DNA from: a virus
Strand: one strand, 5' to 3'
Virus record (IMG/VR): IMGVR_UViG_3300042564_002302
Span: 26,416-90,415 of that record
Length of the DNA: 64,000 nucleotides
A program made the position numbers and the translations under genes. Each line of letters begins with the position of its first letter. Within the stretch, counting starts at the first letter, position 1. The notes beneath the pieces are model-generated. The model was not told the origin of the DNA. It did no database searches and worked only from the letters and a program-made list of their open reading frames with translations. Positions 7,412 through 16,326 of the stretch are shown here, one piece after another.

Positions 7412-9037
7412 TTGAAGATAGTAGACCTACAGTATAATGCAAATACTTCAGCCATAACCGACGTATCACCATTTGGACACTCTGTAACACATAATGTTTC
7501 TGGCAGATATATGCCATTTAGCTCTAAGTATTTTTCGTCTACACCAAAAACTGGCATCTCCTCTTGTTACATCCCAGCAGCAAAAAATATAAAGGTAACA
7601 ACAAATAAGATTGGCTTAACCCATCAGATTGAGAATGAATTCTCAATCTCTATGATTTTTAGTCCTGTATCTTCTGGTTCATACACAATATTCTCTATGG
7701 ACGGAGACAAATGTTTATTAGAATATATTGATGGCGTTGTTAGGTTTAGCGTTGCTTATGTAGATGAAAATACACACTACGCTGTATCTTACCCACTTCC
7801 ATCCGTAGATAAGGCATACCATTTGGTTTGTTCATACAGGCGTGGATCCATAGGTATTAATTCAAATGGCCTTTTAAAGGCCACAGCGGGCCTACCAACA
7901 GACTTTAAGTTCATCTCTGATGTATCTGGTCAGACCGAAATAACATTTGGCGGAAACACGTCTGGAAACTTCTTTATTGATGATATATCCATAGATAATA
8001 AGTATCTTTCAGAAGACGAAATACTTTTGTCTTCAAATGGATATGGATCTCCACACACATTTGACCAGATTGTTTTTGGGGCAAACGCATCATATGCTAA
8101 TCCACTAGACCACAACGAAAAAGAGATTATTTTTAAATATTCATATCCTCAAGACAAAGCTTTTTCAGAAGCATATTCTATGTCTTATATGACATTAAAA
8201 AATAATATTTTATATTCAGACTCGGACGGAACTACCGTACCAGAGTTTGTCGATATTATAAATTTTCCAATTATAGACTCAACTAGCCATAATCAGATAG
8301 ACTATGATGGGTACGGAATTACTGCCTCATATAGTTTTGATGGAGATACTTATACTAGTCTAAATAATCATTCTTCTATTCCAAATTTTTCTGGAGGTCA
8401 AGTATACTTTAAGCTTGAGTTATCTCCTGATAGTAGTTCAAGAATAGACTCATTATCATTCAGAGTATTTGAATCAACCAATTTCTATACAAGAAGATCT
8501 CAGGAGCCAGTATCTTCTACTGCGACATATAGATGTGGGTATGGTACTACAAGCATTTTAAGCAACTCTTCTGGTGTAGGTGTCCTGCCATCAGATCCAC
8601 TAGTTATAGACAATCAAGACGGCGTCTCAGTTGTTGAGATGATGTTTAAGGCCACATCTTCTTCAAGATCGGTCTTGCTATCTGATGCAGTTGGGCTTTC
8701 AGCAAACGGCACACCAAATGTATTTACAAACATAGAGGAATGCTATGTCAATGGAGAGTATGTAACAGCAATGCCTACAGTTATACCAGGCGTATGGTAC
8801 CACCTTGTAGTATATCTAACTAATCCAGTAGACACGAATACCATAACAATTGGCGAGGCTAGCAAAAGCATTATATACTCAAACATAGCACTATACAAAG
8901 ATCAAACACTAGTAGAGAATAACTATTATTCTTATTTCTATAAGGATTTAATAACTGCACCATCAGACCACATTCAGCCCGACGACCTAGGCTTTAAGAC
9001 ATTCTATGTGGACAAGGTAGTGCTCTCAACATCCTGA
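7412..9037 (+). CDS. Large LamG-like minor tail / adsorption protein
   Basis: The gene uses a TTG start two bases after the upstream stop. The 541 residues begin with a LamG-like sandwich (about 60-205): FSISMIFSPVSSG, LLEYIDGVVRFSV, YHLVCSYRRGSIGI and FIDDISIDNKYLSEDEIL. A second beta-rich half contains SVVEMMFKATSS, PGVWYHLVVYLT and a similar closing strand, suggesting two lectin-like sandwiches. No signal peptide is present. It is the last gene of the left adsorption module and is followed by the promoter of the head module. Glycan binding is inferred from the fold. Confidence 0.65.
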   Translation: MKIVDLQYNANTSAITDVSPFGHSVTHNVSGRYMPFSSKYFSSTPKTGISSCYIPAAKNIKVTTNKIGLTHQIENEFSISMIFSPVSSGSYTIFSMDGDKCLLEYIDGVVRFSVAYVDENTHYAVSYPLPSVDKAYHLVCSYRRGSIGINSNGLLKATAGLPTDFKFISDVSGQTEITFGGNTSGNFFIDDISIDNKYLSEDEILLSSNGYGSPHTFDQIVFGANASYANPLDHNEKEIIFKYSYPQDKAFSEAYSMSYMTLKNNILYSDSDGTTVPEFVDIINFPIIDSTSHNQIDYDGYGITASYSFDGDTYTSLNNHSSIPNFSGGQVYFKLELSPDSSSRIDSLSFRVFESTNFYTRRSQEPVSSTATYRCGYGTTSILSNSSGVGVLPSDPLVIDNQDGVSVVEMMFKATSSSRSVLLSDAVGLSANGTPNVFTNIEECYVNGEYVTAMPTVIPGVWYHLVVYLTNPVDTNTITIGEASKSIIYSNIALYKDQTLVENNYYSYFYKDLITAPSDHIQPDDLGFKTFYVDKVVLSTS

Positions 9038-9081
9038 TTTGTCCAAATCAAGGCACATATTCCTAGTTAAGCAAGAGAAAA

Positions 9082-9096
9082 TGGTACAATAGACAA
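9082..9096 (+). promoter_or_regulatory. Extended -10 promoter giving a leaderless head-module transcript
   Basis: TGGTACAAT occupies 9082-9090 and the ATG of the next gene begins six bases later, the distance expected between a -10 box and a transcription start. No Shine-Dalgarno sequence precedes this ATG. No convincing -35 box is visible 17 bases upstream, which fits an extended -10 promoter. Leaderless starts are common in Actinobacteria. Confidence 0.5.
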
Positions 9097-9429
9097 ATGA
9101 ACAAAATTAAATCACAGGCAATAGAAGAAACAATCTACGGACTCTATGTTTGGCAGATGCCAGATGGTAAGTGGGTCGGAGATGATGATGGTAACTATTT
9201 AAATATACCTTCAGTTAAGAACGATAAGAAAAAGATGGCTATCTTAAAAGAGGTTGTTGGGTCTTATGGCGTAGAAGAGGGTGGACCAGTATTCCTTTCA
9301 GGAAGACGTAGAGTTACAGACGAAGAGTATGCCCATCAAAGACAAAGGCTTGAATGGGGTCTTACACCAGACCCATATGACATTGGTGAAAGTTTAGATC
9401 AAATGAAGAGGATAAAAAATGGCAACTGA
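9097..9429 (+). CDS. Small head-module protein, function unknown
   Basis: This 110-residue protein is probably translated from a leaderless transcript, because its ATG lies six bases after a TACAAT box. It begins with a Trp/Gly/Asp-rich segment (VWQMPDGKWVGDDDGNYL) and ends with a helical, charged region. It overlaps the portal gene by 11 bases. The position in front of the portal recalls small head-associated genes in other siphoviruses, but I do not recognise the family. Confidence 0.55.
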   Translation: MNKIKSQAIEETIYGLYVWQMPDGKWVGDDDGNYLNIPSVKNDKKKMAILKEVVGSYGVEEGGPVFLSGRRRVTDEEYAHQRQRLEWGLTPDPYDIGESLDQMKRIKNGN

Positions 9430-10990
9430 GTTTGAAGATGAAAAAGACCTTATTGAAATAAGTCATTCAGGAGATCTGCCACTTAACGGACAGATGGATG
9501 AATATGGAGATCCCTTCAAGAGGGACTTTGATTCGATAAAAAAGATGAATGGTTTCAGCACTAACTTTAAAAAGAAGTTAGCCAGAACAGATCTCAATAA
9601 ATTCTTGCGTGGCAATGGTTCAGAAAGTAATGCAATCATTGAGCCATTTATGATTACTGGCTATAGCATATTAGACGTTGTGCAGCCACCTTACAATATG
9701 GATTACCTCTCAAAGATTTATGAAGTTTCTTCAGCTCACTATGGAGCGGTTAATGCAAAGGTTGCAAACATTGTTGGCTTGGGGTATGACTTTGTTGAAA
9801 GCCAGGCTACAAAAGAAAAGCTTGCAGATATAACAGATGATGTGCAGCTTGAGAGAGCACGTAGAAAGCTAGAGAGAATTAAGATTAGTCTTCATGAGTG
9901 GCTAGAGTCTACTAACGAAGAGGAAACTGTAGTAGAGACATTGTCTAGAGTCTGGAAGGACTACGAGACAACTGGAAATGGTTATATTGAAATCGGCAGA
10001 AAGAATACTGGAGAAATTGGATATATTGGACATGTGCCAGCGGCATCTATGCGTGTTCGTAGACTAAGAGACGGCTTTGTTCAAATCATTGGAAATCAGT
10101 CTGTATTCTTTAGAAACTATGGATCAGAAGATGATACTAATCCAATAACAGCAGACACTAGACCTAATGAGATTATCCACCTAAAGAACTATACACCTAC
10201 AAATGGATATTACGGTGTTCCAGATATTATTGCTTCAAAGAATGCTATGGCTGGAAACGAGTTTGCTGCAAGATTTAACCTTGACTACTTTGAGAATAAG
10301 GCTGTTCCAAGATATATTATCACAGTAAAGGGTGCCAAGCTTTCAAATGATTCAGAGAAGAAGCTGCTAGAGTTCTTCCAGACTGGACTAAAGGGTCAAA
10401 ATCATAGATCACTATATATTCCACTCCCAGCAGATAATCAGGACTCTAAGGTTGAGTTTAAGATGGATGCGGTTGAGGCTGGAGTTCAAGACTCTTCCTT
10501 TAATAACTATAGAACAGCGAATAGAGATGAGATATTAATGTCTCATCGTGTTCCAGTAAATAAGATTGGAACACCTTCTGGCGTCTCACTTGCCAATGCT
10601 CGTGATGCAGACAAGACATTTAAAGAGCAGGTATGTCGTCCAGCACAGAAGAATCTTGAAAAGAGACTTAATAAGATTATCTCTGAAAAGACAGATATGT
10701 TCCTTCTTAAGTTTAATGAGCTTACCCTTACAGATGAAGATACTCAGTCAAAGATTGATGAAAGATATCTTAGAATGAAGGTTTTAGTACCAAACGAAGT
10801 AAGATCCAGAATGGGTCTTCCAGGAATTGCTGGCGGAGACGATCCAGTAGAGCTAAAGCCACAGCAGGCAGCAGAGCAAACAGCTCAAGCAAGTGGCAAT
10901 AGAAATCGTGATCAGCAAAGACAAGGTAATCAGCCAGATGTATCTGGAGAGGGAAGAAATGCTCAAGGCGATGGAAGACAGCAAAATTAG
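9419..10990 (+). CDS. Portal protein (PBSX/HK97-like family)
   Basis: This 523-residue protein forms the dodecameric ring at the unique capsid vertex through which DNA passes. Recognisable segments are HYGAVNAKVANIVG (N-terminal wing), ETTGNGYIEIGR, the clip/stem region IIHLKNYTPTNGYYGVPDIIAS, and VPVNKIGTPSGVSLANARDADKTF followed by a long helix (crown). The last ~70 residues are Gln/Asn/Gly-rich and probably disordered. Length and order fit the PBSX-type portal family. It precedes the protease and capsid genes, the classical head order. Confidence 0.85.
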   Translation: MATEFEDEKDLIEISHSGDLPLNGQMDEYGDPFKRDFDSIKKMNGFSTNFKKKLARTDLNKFLRGNGSESNAIIEPFMITGYSILDVVQPPYNMDYLSKIYEVSSAHYGAVNAKVANIVGLGYDFVESQATKEKLADITDDVQLERARRKLERIKISLHEWLESTNEEETVVETLSRVWKDYETTGNGYIEIGRKNTGEIGYIGHVPAASMRVRRLRDGFVQIIGNQSVFFRNYGSEDDTNPITADTRPNEIIHLKNYTPTNGYYGVPDIIASKNAMAGNEFAARFNLDYFENKAVPRYIITVKGAKLSNDSEKKLLEFFQTGLKGQNHRSLYIPLPADNQDSKVEFKMDAVEAGVQDSSFNNYRTANRDEILMSHRVPVNKIGTPSGVSLANARDADKTFKEQVCRPAQKNLEKRLNKIISEKTDMFLLKFNELTLTDEDTQSKIDERYLRMKVLVPNEVRSRMGLPGIAGGDDPVELKPQQAAEQTAQASGNRNRDQQRQGNQPDVSGEGRNAQGDGRQQN

Positions 10991-11001
10991 TCTACCAATA
11001 T

Positions 11002-11030
11002 TTGCGTTTTAATCATCTAAGCGATATTAT
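11002..11030 (+). promoter_or_regulatory. Phage late-type promoter TTGCGT-N17-TATTAT before the protease gene
   Basis: TTGCGT (11002-11007), a 17-base spacer and TATTAT (11025-11030) lie in the portal-protease gap. The protease ATG at 11040 begins nine bases after the -10 box with no Shine-Dalgarno site, so the leader is very short or absent. The same -35, a similar spacer (TTTAA...GCGA) and a related -10 recur before the tail-tube gene at 16863-16891. Confidence 0.6.
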
Positions 11031-11039
11031 TTATACACC

Positions 11040-12590
11040 ATGGAAATATTAAAAGCCAACTGGACAACAGATGGGGATAGCATTAAAATTGCTGTTCCGT
11101 TCTCCAAAGTCGACATTGAAAAGCGTACAGTATCAGGTTTCGCTACCCTAGATAACGTAGACTCACACGGAGATGTTGTTACATCAGAGGCAAGCGTATC
11201 TGCATTTAAGAGATTCAGAGGCAACCTAAGAGAAATGCATCAGCCATTGGCTGTAGGAAAGGTTGTATCGTTTGAACCAAAGGATTACTATGATCCAGCA
11301 GATGGAAAAGTTTATAGCGGCGTATATGTCACATCATACGTTTCAAAGGGTGCACAGGATACTTGGGAAAAAGTTCTTGATGGAACACTTTCTGGATTCT
11401 CAATTGGCGGAGCAATCAAGTCAGTAGAAAACGAATTCGTCGCAGATAAAGATGCTATGGTTAGATTTATTAAAGACTATGACCTTGTAGAACTTTCACT
11501 AGTTGATAACCCAGCAAACCAACTTGCAAATATCTTTTCTATTGAAAAGGTAAATGGAGAAATGGTTATGAAGGGTATGGCAACAGAAGTCAACGCAGAA
11601 AATATTTTTTGGTGCGGAGACGATTTTGTAGCAATAACATCTTCACAAGATAACGCTAGCTGCGAGTCTTGCGGAACAGAGATGGAAAAGGTTGGATGGG
11701 TTGAAAAAGATGCAGAGGGAGACACAGTAGAAATTAGAGATGTCTCAGAAGAATATTTCTCAAAGTCTGCATTCAAATCAGGAGATTTTGTTTCATGGAA
11801 TATATCAAATGGAACAGCAAGAGGAAAAGTTTTAAAGTATAACAAATCAAATATTATAGTTGAACTATATCGTCCAAGTGGAAATGGTTGGTCTACAACA
11901 GAGAAGTCAATGTCAGTTGACATGTCTGCACTAAAAAAGATCTCACCACTTAAGGTAAACACAGAAAAGAATTCTGAGATTGACAAGGTCACAGAAGAGC
12001 GTCGTGAGTCTATTAACGGCGGCGTTTTAAATAAAGAAATAGCCAAAGAAGGAGGTACAGACGTGGAAGATACAACTAATGTTGCAGCTGAAGAAGTTGC
12101 AGTAGAAGCTACCACAGAAGTAGCCTCTGAAGCGGCAGCTGTAGAGGAAGCTGTTGTAGAAGAGGTTGCTGCAGAAACAGCTCCAGAAGGCGATGACACT
12201 GCTGTTGAAAAGGCAGCCGATATTCAGGAAGTCGCCGTCGAAGAGTTGGATTTCGCAAAGAAGCTTGATGAACTCAAGGATTTCTTTGCTGCAGGATTTG
12301 CAAAGAATGCGTCAGAAAGCGCTACTGGACTTGATTCAGTAAAGGCAGAAATCGCAGAAATCGCAAAGTCATCAGACGCTAAGTATGATGAGCTTTCAAA
12401 GAAGTATGATGAAGTTTCTGCAACACTAGCTGCACTTAAGGGTGGGCTTGATGTTACAGAGAAAAGAATTGATGCAGTTGAATCAGATACTGCTATCAAG
12501 AAGTCTGTTGATCTTGGCGGAACAACAGAAGAACCCATTAAGAAGAGTAAGTGGGGCGGCACATTCCTCGGTGTGCAAAACATTCTCTAA
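11040..12590 (+). CDS. Prohead protease (XkdF/S78-like) fused to scaffold, with inserted Tudor-like domain
   Basis: Residues ~1-165 resemble the XkdF-type head maturation protease: HGDVVTSEA, His67 in REMHQP, catalytic-type Ser121 in SGFSIGG, and VELSLVDNPAN. Residues ~245-305 (FKSGDFVSWNISNGTARGKVL onward) resemble the PF11160 Tudor-like domain. A region of about 90 residues rich in Ala, Val and Glu follows, then a long helical coiled coil (about 395-500) typical of scaffolding segments. The protease cleaves scaffold and capsid N termini during maturation. The capsid gene follows immediately. An internal start could also give free scaffold, but none is proven. Confidence 0.75.
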   Translation: MEILKANWTTDGDSIKIAVPFSKVDIEKRTVSGFATLDNVDSHGDVVTSEASVSAFKRFRGNLREMHQPLAVGKVVSFEPKDYYDPADGKVYSGVYVTSYVSKGAQDTWEKVLDGTLSGFSIGGAIKSVENEFVADKDAMVRFIKDYDLVELSLVDNPANQLANIFSIEKVNGEMVMKGMATEVNAENIFWCGDDFVAITSSQDNASCESCGTEMEKVGWVEKDAEGDTVEIRDVSEEYFSKSAFKSGDFVSWNISNGTARGKVLKYNKSNIIVELYRPSGNGWSTTEKSMSVDMSALKKISPLKVNTEKNSEIDKVTEERRESINGGVLNKEIAKEGGTDVEDTTNVAAEEVAVEATTEVASEAAAVEEAVVEEVAAETAPEGDDTAVEKAADIQEVAVEELDFAKKLDELKDFFAAGFAKNASESATGLDSVKAEIAEIAKSSDAKYDELSKKYDEVSATLAALKGGLDVTEKRIDAVESDTAIKKSVDLGGTTEEPIKKSKWGGTFLGVQNIL

Positions 12591-12612
12591 GAAAAAGGTG
12601 GTGAAAAAATAA

Positions 12613-13683
12613 ATGAGCAACGAATTGTTAGAAAAAGCAATTACAACAACAAACTTGGGAACCTCTGCTGGCGATGACGCTAGAGGCGGTCTCCTAAAGC
12701 CAGAACAAGCTAATCGTTTCATCGATTACATGTTTGATGCCACAGTTATTACTAAGGTAGCTCGTACTATACGTATGAGATCAGACATTCAAGAAATCGA
12801 TAAGATTGGCGTTGGCGAGAGAATCCTTCGTGTCGCAACAGAGGCACAGGATACTTCATCTGCACAAGGTGTAGTATTTTCAAAGATCTCTCTAGCTACA
12901 AAGAAGCTTCGTCTTGACTGGGAACTTTCAAGCGAATCTCTAGAGGATGGTATCGAGGGTGCAGATCTAGAAGATCACATTGCAAGAATGATGGCTACTC
13001 AGGTCGGAAACGACGTTGAGGATCTAGTTATCAACGGTAATGGTGCATCACAAGACCCACTTCTAAAGGCATTTGACGGAGTTCGCAAGTTGGCAACAAC
13101 TCACGGACACGTAGTAGATGCAGGTGGAGCAGCAATCACTAAGGGTATCTTCAATGATGCACTTAAGAAGATGCCACGTCGCTACAAGCAACGTCGCAAC
13201 CAGCTTCGCTTCCTTTCTGGTTCAAACTTGGTACAGGATTACCTGTTCAGCTTGACCAGCATTCCAGGAACTCCAGAAGATATCGCTTCAGGTATCGTTC
13301 GTGGTGACGTAGTCGCTAATAACGGAGCTCCAGGAGGAGTCATTCCTTACGCATTTGGTATTCCAGTAGTGGAAGTTCCAATGCTTGATGAAAACCAAAC
13401 TGGAACATACTCAGGTGCATCAGGAGCACACGGTGATATTCACCTTACATTCCCTGATAACGTACTTGTCGGTATCAAGCGTGATATCGTAGTACACCGT
13501 GAGTTCAAGCCAAAGAAGGATACAATTGAATACACATTGTTCCTTCGTGTTGGAACTGCAATCGAAAATCCAGATGCTTTTGTCGTCGTAAAGAACGTCA
13601 AGATCTCTGCAGGATACGATTCACGTGACTTCGCAGCCGCAACTGGCGGAAGCTACACAAACTATCCAGCAAACCGTCCATAA
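12613..13683 (+). CDS. Major capsid protein, HK97 fold
   Basis: This 356-residue protein follows the protease-scaffold gene, with AAGGTGGTG upstream of its ATG. It shows the HK97-type order: N-terminal arm, RILRVATEAQ, the spine-helix region ESLEDGIEGADLEDHIARMM, VEDLVINGNG, and the P-domain/A-domain strands GIPVVEVPML and NVLVGIKRDIVVHRE. It uses more CGT and CGC Arg codons than neighbouring genes, as expected for the most abundant virion protein. A terminator follows directly. Confidence 0.9.
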   Translation: MSNELLEKAITTTNLGTSAGDDARGGLLKPEQANRFIDYMFDATVITKVARTIRMRSDIQEIDKIGVGERILRVATEAQDTSSAQGVVFSKISLATKKLRLDWELSSESLEDGIEGADLEDHIARMMATQVGNDVEDLVINGNGASQDPLLKAFDGVRKLATTHGHVVDAGGAAITKGIFNDALKKMPRRYKQRRNQLRFLSGSNLVQDYLFSLTSIPGTPEDIASGIVRGDVVANNGAPGGVIPYAFGIPVVEVPMLDENQTGTYSGASGAHGDIHLTFPDNVLVGIKRDIVVHREFKPKKDTIEYTLFLRVGTAIENPDAFVVVKNVKISAGYDSRDFAAATGGSYTNYPANRP

Positions 13684-13705
13684 TAACGGTTTAAAGGTGC
13701 TTTGG

Positions 13706-13741
13706 AGTGGGATCCCTTAAGGGGGATCCCACTTCTCTTTT
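13706..13741 (+). terminator. Intrinsic terminator after the capsid gene
   Basis: AGTGGGATCCC (13706-13716) and GGGATCCCACT (13723-13733) form an 11-bp perfect stem with a six-base loop, followed by TCTCTTTT. It lies 23 bases after the capsid stop and would limit read-through into the connector genes, which have their own promoter. Confidence 0.85.
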
Positions 13742-13752
13742 AGCTTCTATAA

Positions 13753-13761
13753 TGATATAAT
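13753..13761 (+). promoter_or_regulatory. Extended -10 promoter for the connector module
   Basis: TGATATAAT (13753-13761) is an extended -10 box, and a second TATAAT overlaps at 13748. The -35 region is weak. It lies between the capsid terminator and the connector gene at 13784, whose ATG is preceded by GGAGA. The terminator-promoter order suggests an independent connector transcript. Confidence 0.5.
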
Positions 13762-13783
13762 TGTTACAAAGAATGGAGAAATA

Positions 13784-14176
13784 ATGTCATTTGACACTAT
13801 GAAATTATCTGAACTAAAGAAGGTCGCTGAAGATTTCGGCGTAGATTTAGAGAATGCAAAAACAAAGGCAGAGATTATTGCCGCATTAGCAGAAGAAGGC
13901 GTGAACTTTGATTTACTTGATAAGTTCACAAATGTAGAAAAAGAAGATTTGCCAGAGGCTCCGATGTTTGATAAACTATCAAAAGTTGATCTTGGATCTG
14001 ATACAGCCCTAGTAAAGATGGAAAGATTGAACAGAAGCTATGAGACGTTTGGCTTTACGTTTAGTCAGGACCACCCATTTGTGCCAATGCCAATGCATTT
14101 AGCCCAAGAGATTTTTGACAACGAAGAAGGATTTAGACTGGCTACCCCAAGGGAAGTCAACGAGTTTTACTCATAA
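13784..14176 (+). CDS. Connector-region protein with N-terminal HeH/SAP-like motif
   Basis: The first ~35 residues of this 130-residue protein (MKLSELKKVAEDFGVDLENA and onward) resemble a HeH/LEM or SAP helix-extended-helix motif, often found in head-tail connector-region proteins. The C-terminal part contains HPFVPMPMHLAQEIFDNEEGFRLATPREV, which has the look of a capsid-bound extension. It is first in the connector transcription unit. DNA or capsid binding is inferred; no enzyme motif is visible. Confidence 0.6.
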   Translation: MSFDTMKLSELKKVAEDFGVDLENAKTKAEIIAALAEEGVNFDLLDKFTNVEKEDLPEAPMFDKLSKVDLGSDTALVKMERLNRSYETFGFTFSQDHPFVPMPMHLAQEIFDNEEGFRLATPREVNEFYS

Positions 14177-14187
14177 GGAGATAGTAC

Positions 14188-15120
14188 ATGGCGGAGTTGC
14201 ACTACGGTTCACAAGGAATCATTCATTTTAATACCTTGATCGGTAGCCAATATATTGACTCATCATCTATAACTGCAACACTAAGGCCAAATCCAACAAC
14301 ATTGGTCCCTTCACCAGCAGCAGTAGCATTGACGGTTGTAAACGATGATGTTAATGAGGGTAGCTATTGTGCCTATGTGCCAAACTCCCTAACTGCATAC
14401 GGAGCATATAACTATCTAGATCTAGATGTTTCATACGCAATACCAGGAGATGCAACTCCGTCTACCCTAAGAAGAAGATACTACTTAGTAAAGCCATATG
14501 CACATATGGATGAGATCATCCACGAACTAGGATTTGGTATAGACACTTCAGATCCAAACTATAAGACAACATCTGAACTAATGGCTGCAGAAAGATGGGC
14601 TAGGTTTAAGATTGATGCTTATACTGGGCAGACATATGGAATTGAGACAAAGTCTGTCGAGGTAATTGGAGACGGCACCGATGTTTTGTTGCTACCAGAA
14701 AGACTAGAGTCATTCTCTCAGGTATCATGTGATGATGTAGTAATTCAGGATGCAACATTTAAGATTACTCCAACAAACTATGCAATAAGAATTAATAAAG
14801 AGCCAGGAATCGATGTGTTTGAGACATACCCTTATGTTTCAGATATTGCAACACCTGGATATTTTTCAAAAGGCAAGAGATATACAATAGCTGGTGTATT
14901 TGGATATGTTCACACACCAAGAGCTATTGTGGAATGCACTCTTAAGCTGGTTAATGATTTCTTCTGTCAGGATACAGTATGGAGAGATAAGTATGTGAAG
15001 AGAATGCAGACTGGAGATTACACAGTTGAGATATCACCACAAGCATTTTCAGGAACAGGTAACTCATCAGTAGACAGAGTGCTTGACTCAATGATAGCAA
15101 ACAGGATGGTCATTATTTAA
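14188..15120 (+). CDS. Head-tail connector (adaptor) protein
   Basis: This 310-residue protein follows GGAGATAGTAC. The first ~90 residues are a beta-rich domain. The C-terminal two thirds resemble gp6-like adaptors: VEVIGDGTDVLLLPERLESF, a helical bundle with CTLKLVNDFFCQDTVWRDKY, and SSVDRVLDSMIANRMVII at the end. Adaptors dock under the portal ring and receive the stopper. Its place directly before the stopper-like gene supports the call. Confidence 0.7.
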   Translation: MAELHYGSQGIIHFNTLIGSQYIDSSSITATLRPNPTTLVPSPAAVALTVVNDDVNEGSYCAYVPNSLTAYGAYNYLDLDVSYAIPGDATPSTLRRRYYLVKPYAHMDEIIHELGFGIDTSDPNYKTTSELMAAERWARFKIDAYTGQTYGIETKSVEVIGDGTDVLLLPERLESFSQVSCDDVVIQDATFKITPTNYAIRINKEPGIDVFETYPYVSDIATPGYFSKGKRYTIAGVFGYVHTPRAIVECTLKLVNDFFCQDTVWRDKYVKRMQTGDYTVEISPQAFSGTGNSSVDRVLDSMIANRMVII

Positions 15121-15548
15121 TGAAGAGCTGCCTAGTCGGTTCAAATTTTTTCATGAAAATGGATATCTATGAAAGAATTACAACCCAGGATGAAAATACT
15201 GGAGCCCTAAAAAAGGTTTGGGGTTTTAAGTCAACCCAGAGCTGCCTTGCTCGTGGTCAGATTACCGATAGCGCAACTTCACCAGGAAGCAATGATAAGG
15301 TCGGAGAAAGATATTTTAATACAGAATTTATTAAAATAGAATCTCCAGTTAGACTGTCTAAAACGCAAAGAATTACTAACATAAGAAATCAGCAGAATGA
15401 GTATATCTGGATAGAGCAAGATAGCTACACACAAGATCCAACTGTGTTTGACGTACTTGGATGCATACCAGTTATGGACCCATTCGGCGCAATCATTTCT
15501 TATAACGTAACAGCCAAGCGTTCTGAGGTACAGTCAATTGAAAGCTAA
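15120..15548 (+). CDS. Head closure / stopper protein
   Basis: The ATG at 15120 overlaps the adaptor stop (TAATG). The 142 residues show a small beta barrel: YERITTQDENTGALKKVW, FIKIESPVRLSKTQRITNI, and VFDVLGCIPVMDPFG, ending in VTAKRSEVQSI. The order T-x-D-x-x-T-G and P-x-x-D-P-F-G is common in neck/stopper proteins of actinophages. The product closes the portal channel after packaging and joins the tail. Position matches between the adaptor and tail-completion genes. Confidence 0.65.
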   Translation: MKSCLVGSNFFMKMDIYERITTQDENTGALKKVWGFKSTQSCLARGQITDSATSPGSNDKVGERYFNTEFIKIESPVRLSKTQRITNIRNQQNEYIWIEQDSYTQDPTVFDVLGCIPVMDPFGAIISYNVTAKRSEVQSIES

Positions 15549-16326
15549 TATAATATCCCAGATAAAAGGAATAGAATCAGCTCTAGCAACTAAGAAGCCA
15601 GGAGCATTTTCTGATTCAGGCGGAACTGCAAAGATGGCTGCAGCAATATACTATAAAGCAGCTACATTAGAGTATCTATTAAATTCTGAAAGAACACAAG
15701 ATTCAGTATCAAATAAAATTTTTGGCCAGATAAATAAAGACTTTGGATCATATACCGATTTACTAGCAGCTAGCAATACGGCAAGACTACATCACGTTTA
15801 TGAATGGAAAAGGGCTGGAGATCCGTCAGCTAGACTATGGGTTTTAAAAAATACTCGTGGCAAAAATTATAATATGTCAATATCATATCAGTTTAAGCAA
15901 TCAAAAACTAATGTCCCAAATCAAAAGTCATTGAAGAAGTATGTGTTTAAAGAAAAAGCTAGAATAATGGAGTATAGAATTCCTGTACTCATCAAACCAA
16001 GATCACTTGGCGGAAGGCTGGTTTTTGAGGGAAGAGACGGAAAGACAATATTTATGCCAAAGGGTCGCTCTGTTGTAGTAAATAACCCAGGTGGAACAAT
16101 GGTCTATCAGGGCTTTTCAACCACATATAATAAGTTCTTTACAACAAAAATGGTATATGATTCAATAGAAAGATCTGGGGTGAAGAAGTCTTTAAGTTCT
16201 GCTAGTAAAAAGGCAGCAAAGCTTCCTTCGACTATATCTGGAAAACTAACATTTTCAAGAATATCTGCATCTGCAGTAAGGTCTTTAGCAAAGTCTAGCG
16301 CAAGCAATGCATCAAGGAGTATATAA
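15538..16326 (+). CDS. Neck / tail-completion protein
   Basis: This 262-residue ORF uses a TTG start overlapping the stopper gene by 11 bases. It contains ARLHHVYEWKRAGDPSARLW, a segment typical of neck-region minor proteins. The C-terminal ~60 residues are basic and Ser/Lys/Ala-rich. It is placed where HK97 gp10-like tail-completion proteins lie. No enzymatic motif is visible. A structural neck role is inferred from gene order and this motif. Confidence 0.6.
   Translation: MKANIISQIKGIESALATKKPGAFSDSGGTAKMAAAIYYKAATLEYLLNSERTQDSVSNKIFGQINKDFGSYTDLLAASNTARLHHVYEWKRAGDPSARLWVLKNTRGKNYNMSISYQFKQSKTNVPNQKSLKKYVFKEKARIMEYRIPVLIKPRSLGGRLVFEGRDGKTIFMPKGRSVVVNNPGGTMVYQGFSTTYNKFFTTKMVYDSIERSGVKKSLSSASKKAAKLPSTISGKLTFSRISASAVRSLAKSSASNASRSI

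Noticed and set aside
11477-12199. Minus-strand ORF of 240 residues inside the protease-scaffold gene
   Set aside because: It is a shadow of the Ala/Val/Glu-rich scaffold region; no ribosome-binding site, promoter or recognisable domain.
12224-12583. Minus-strand ORF of 119 residues opposite the end of the scaffold
   Set aside because: Ser-rich product with no domain; explained by codon bias of the coiled coil on the other strand.
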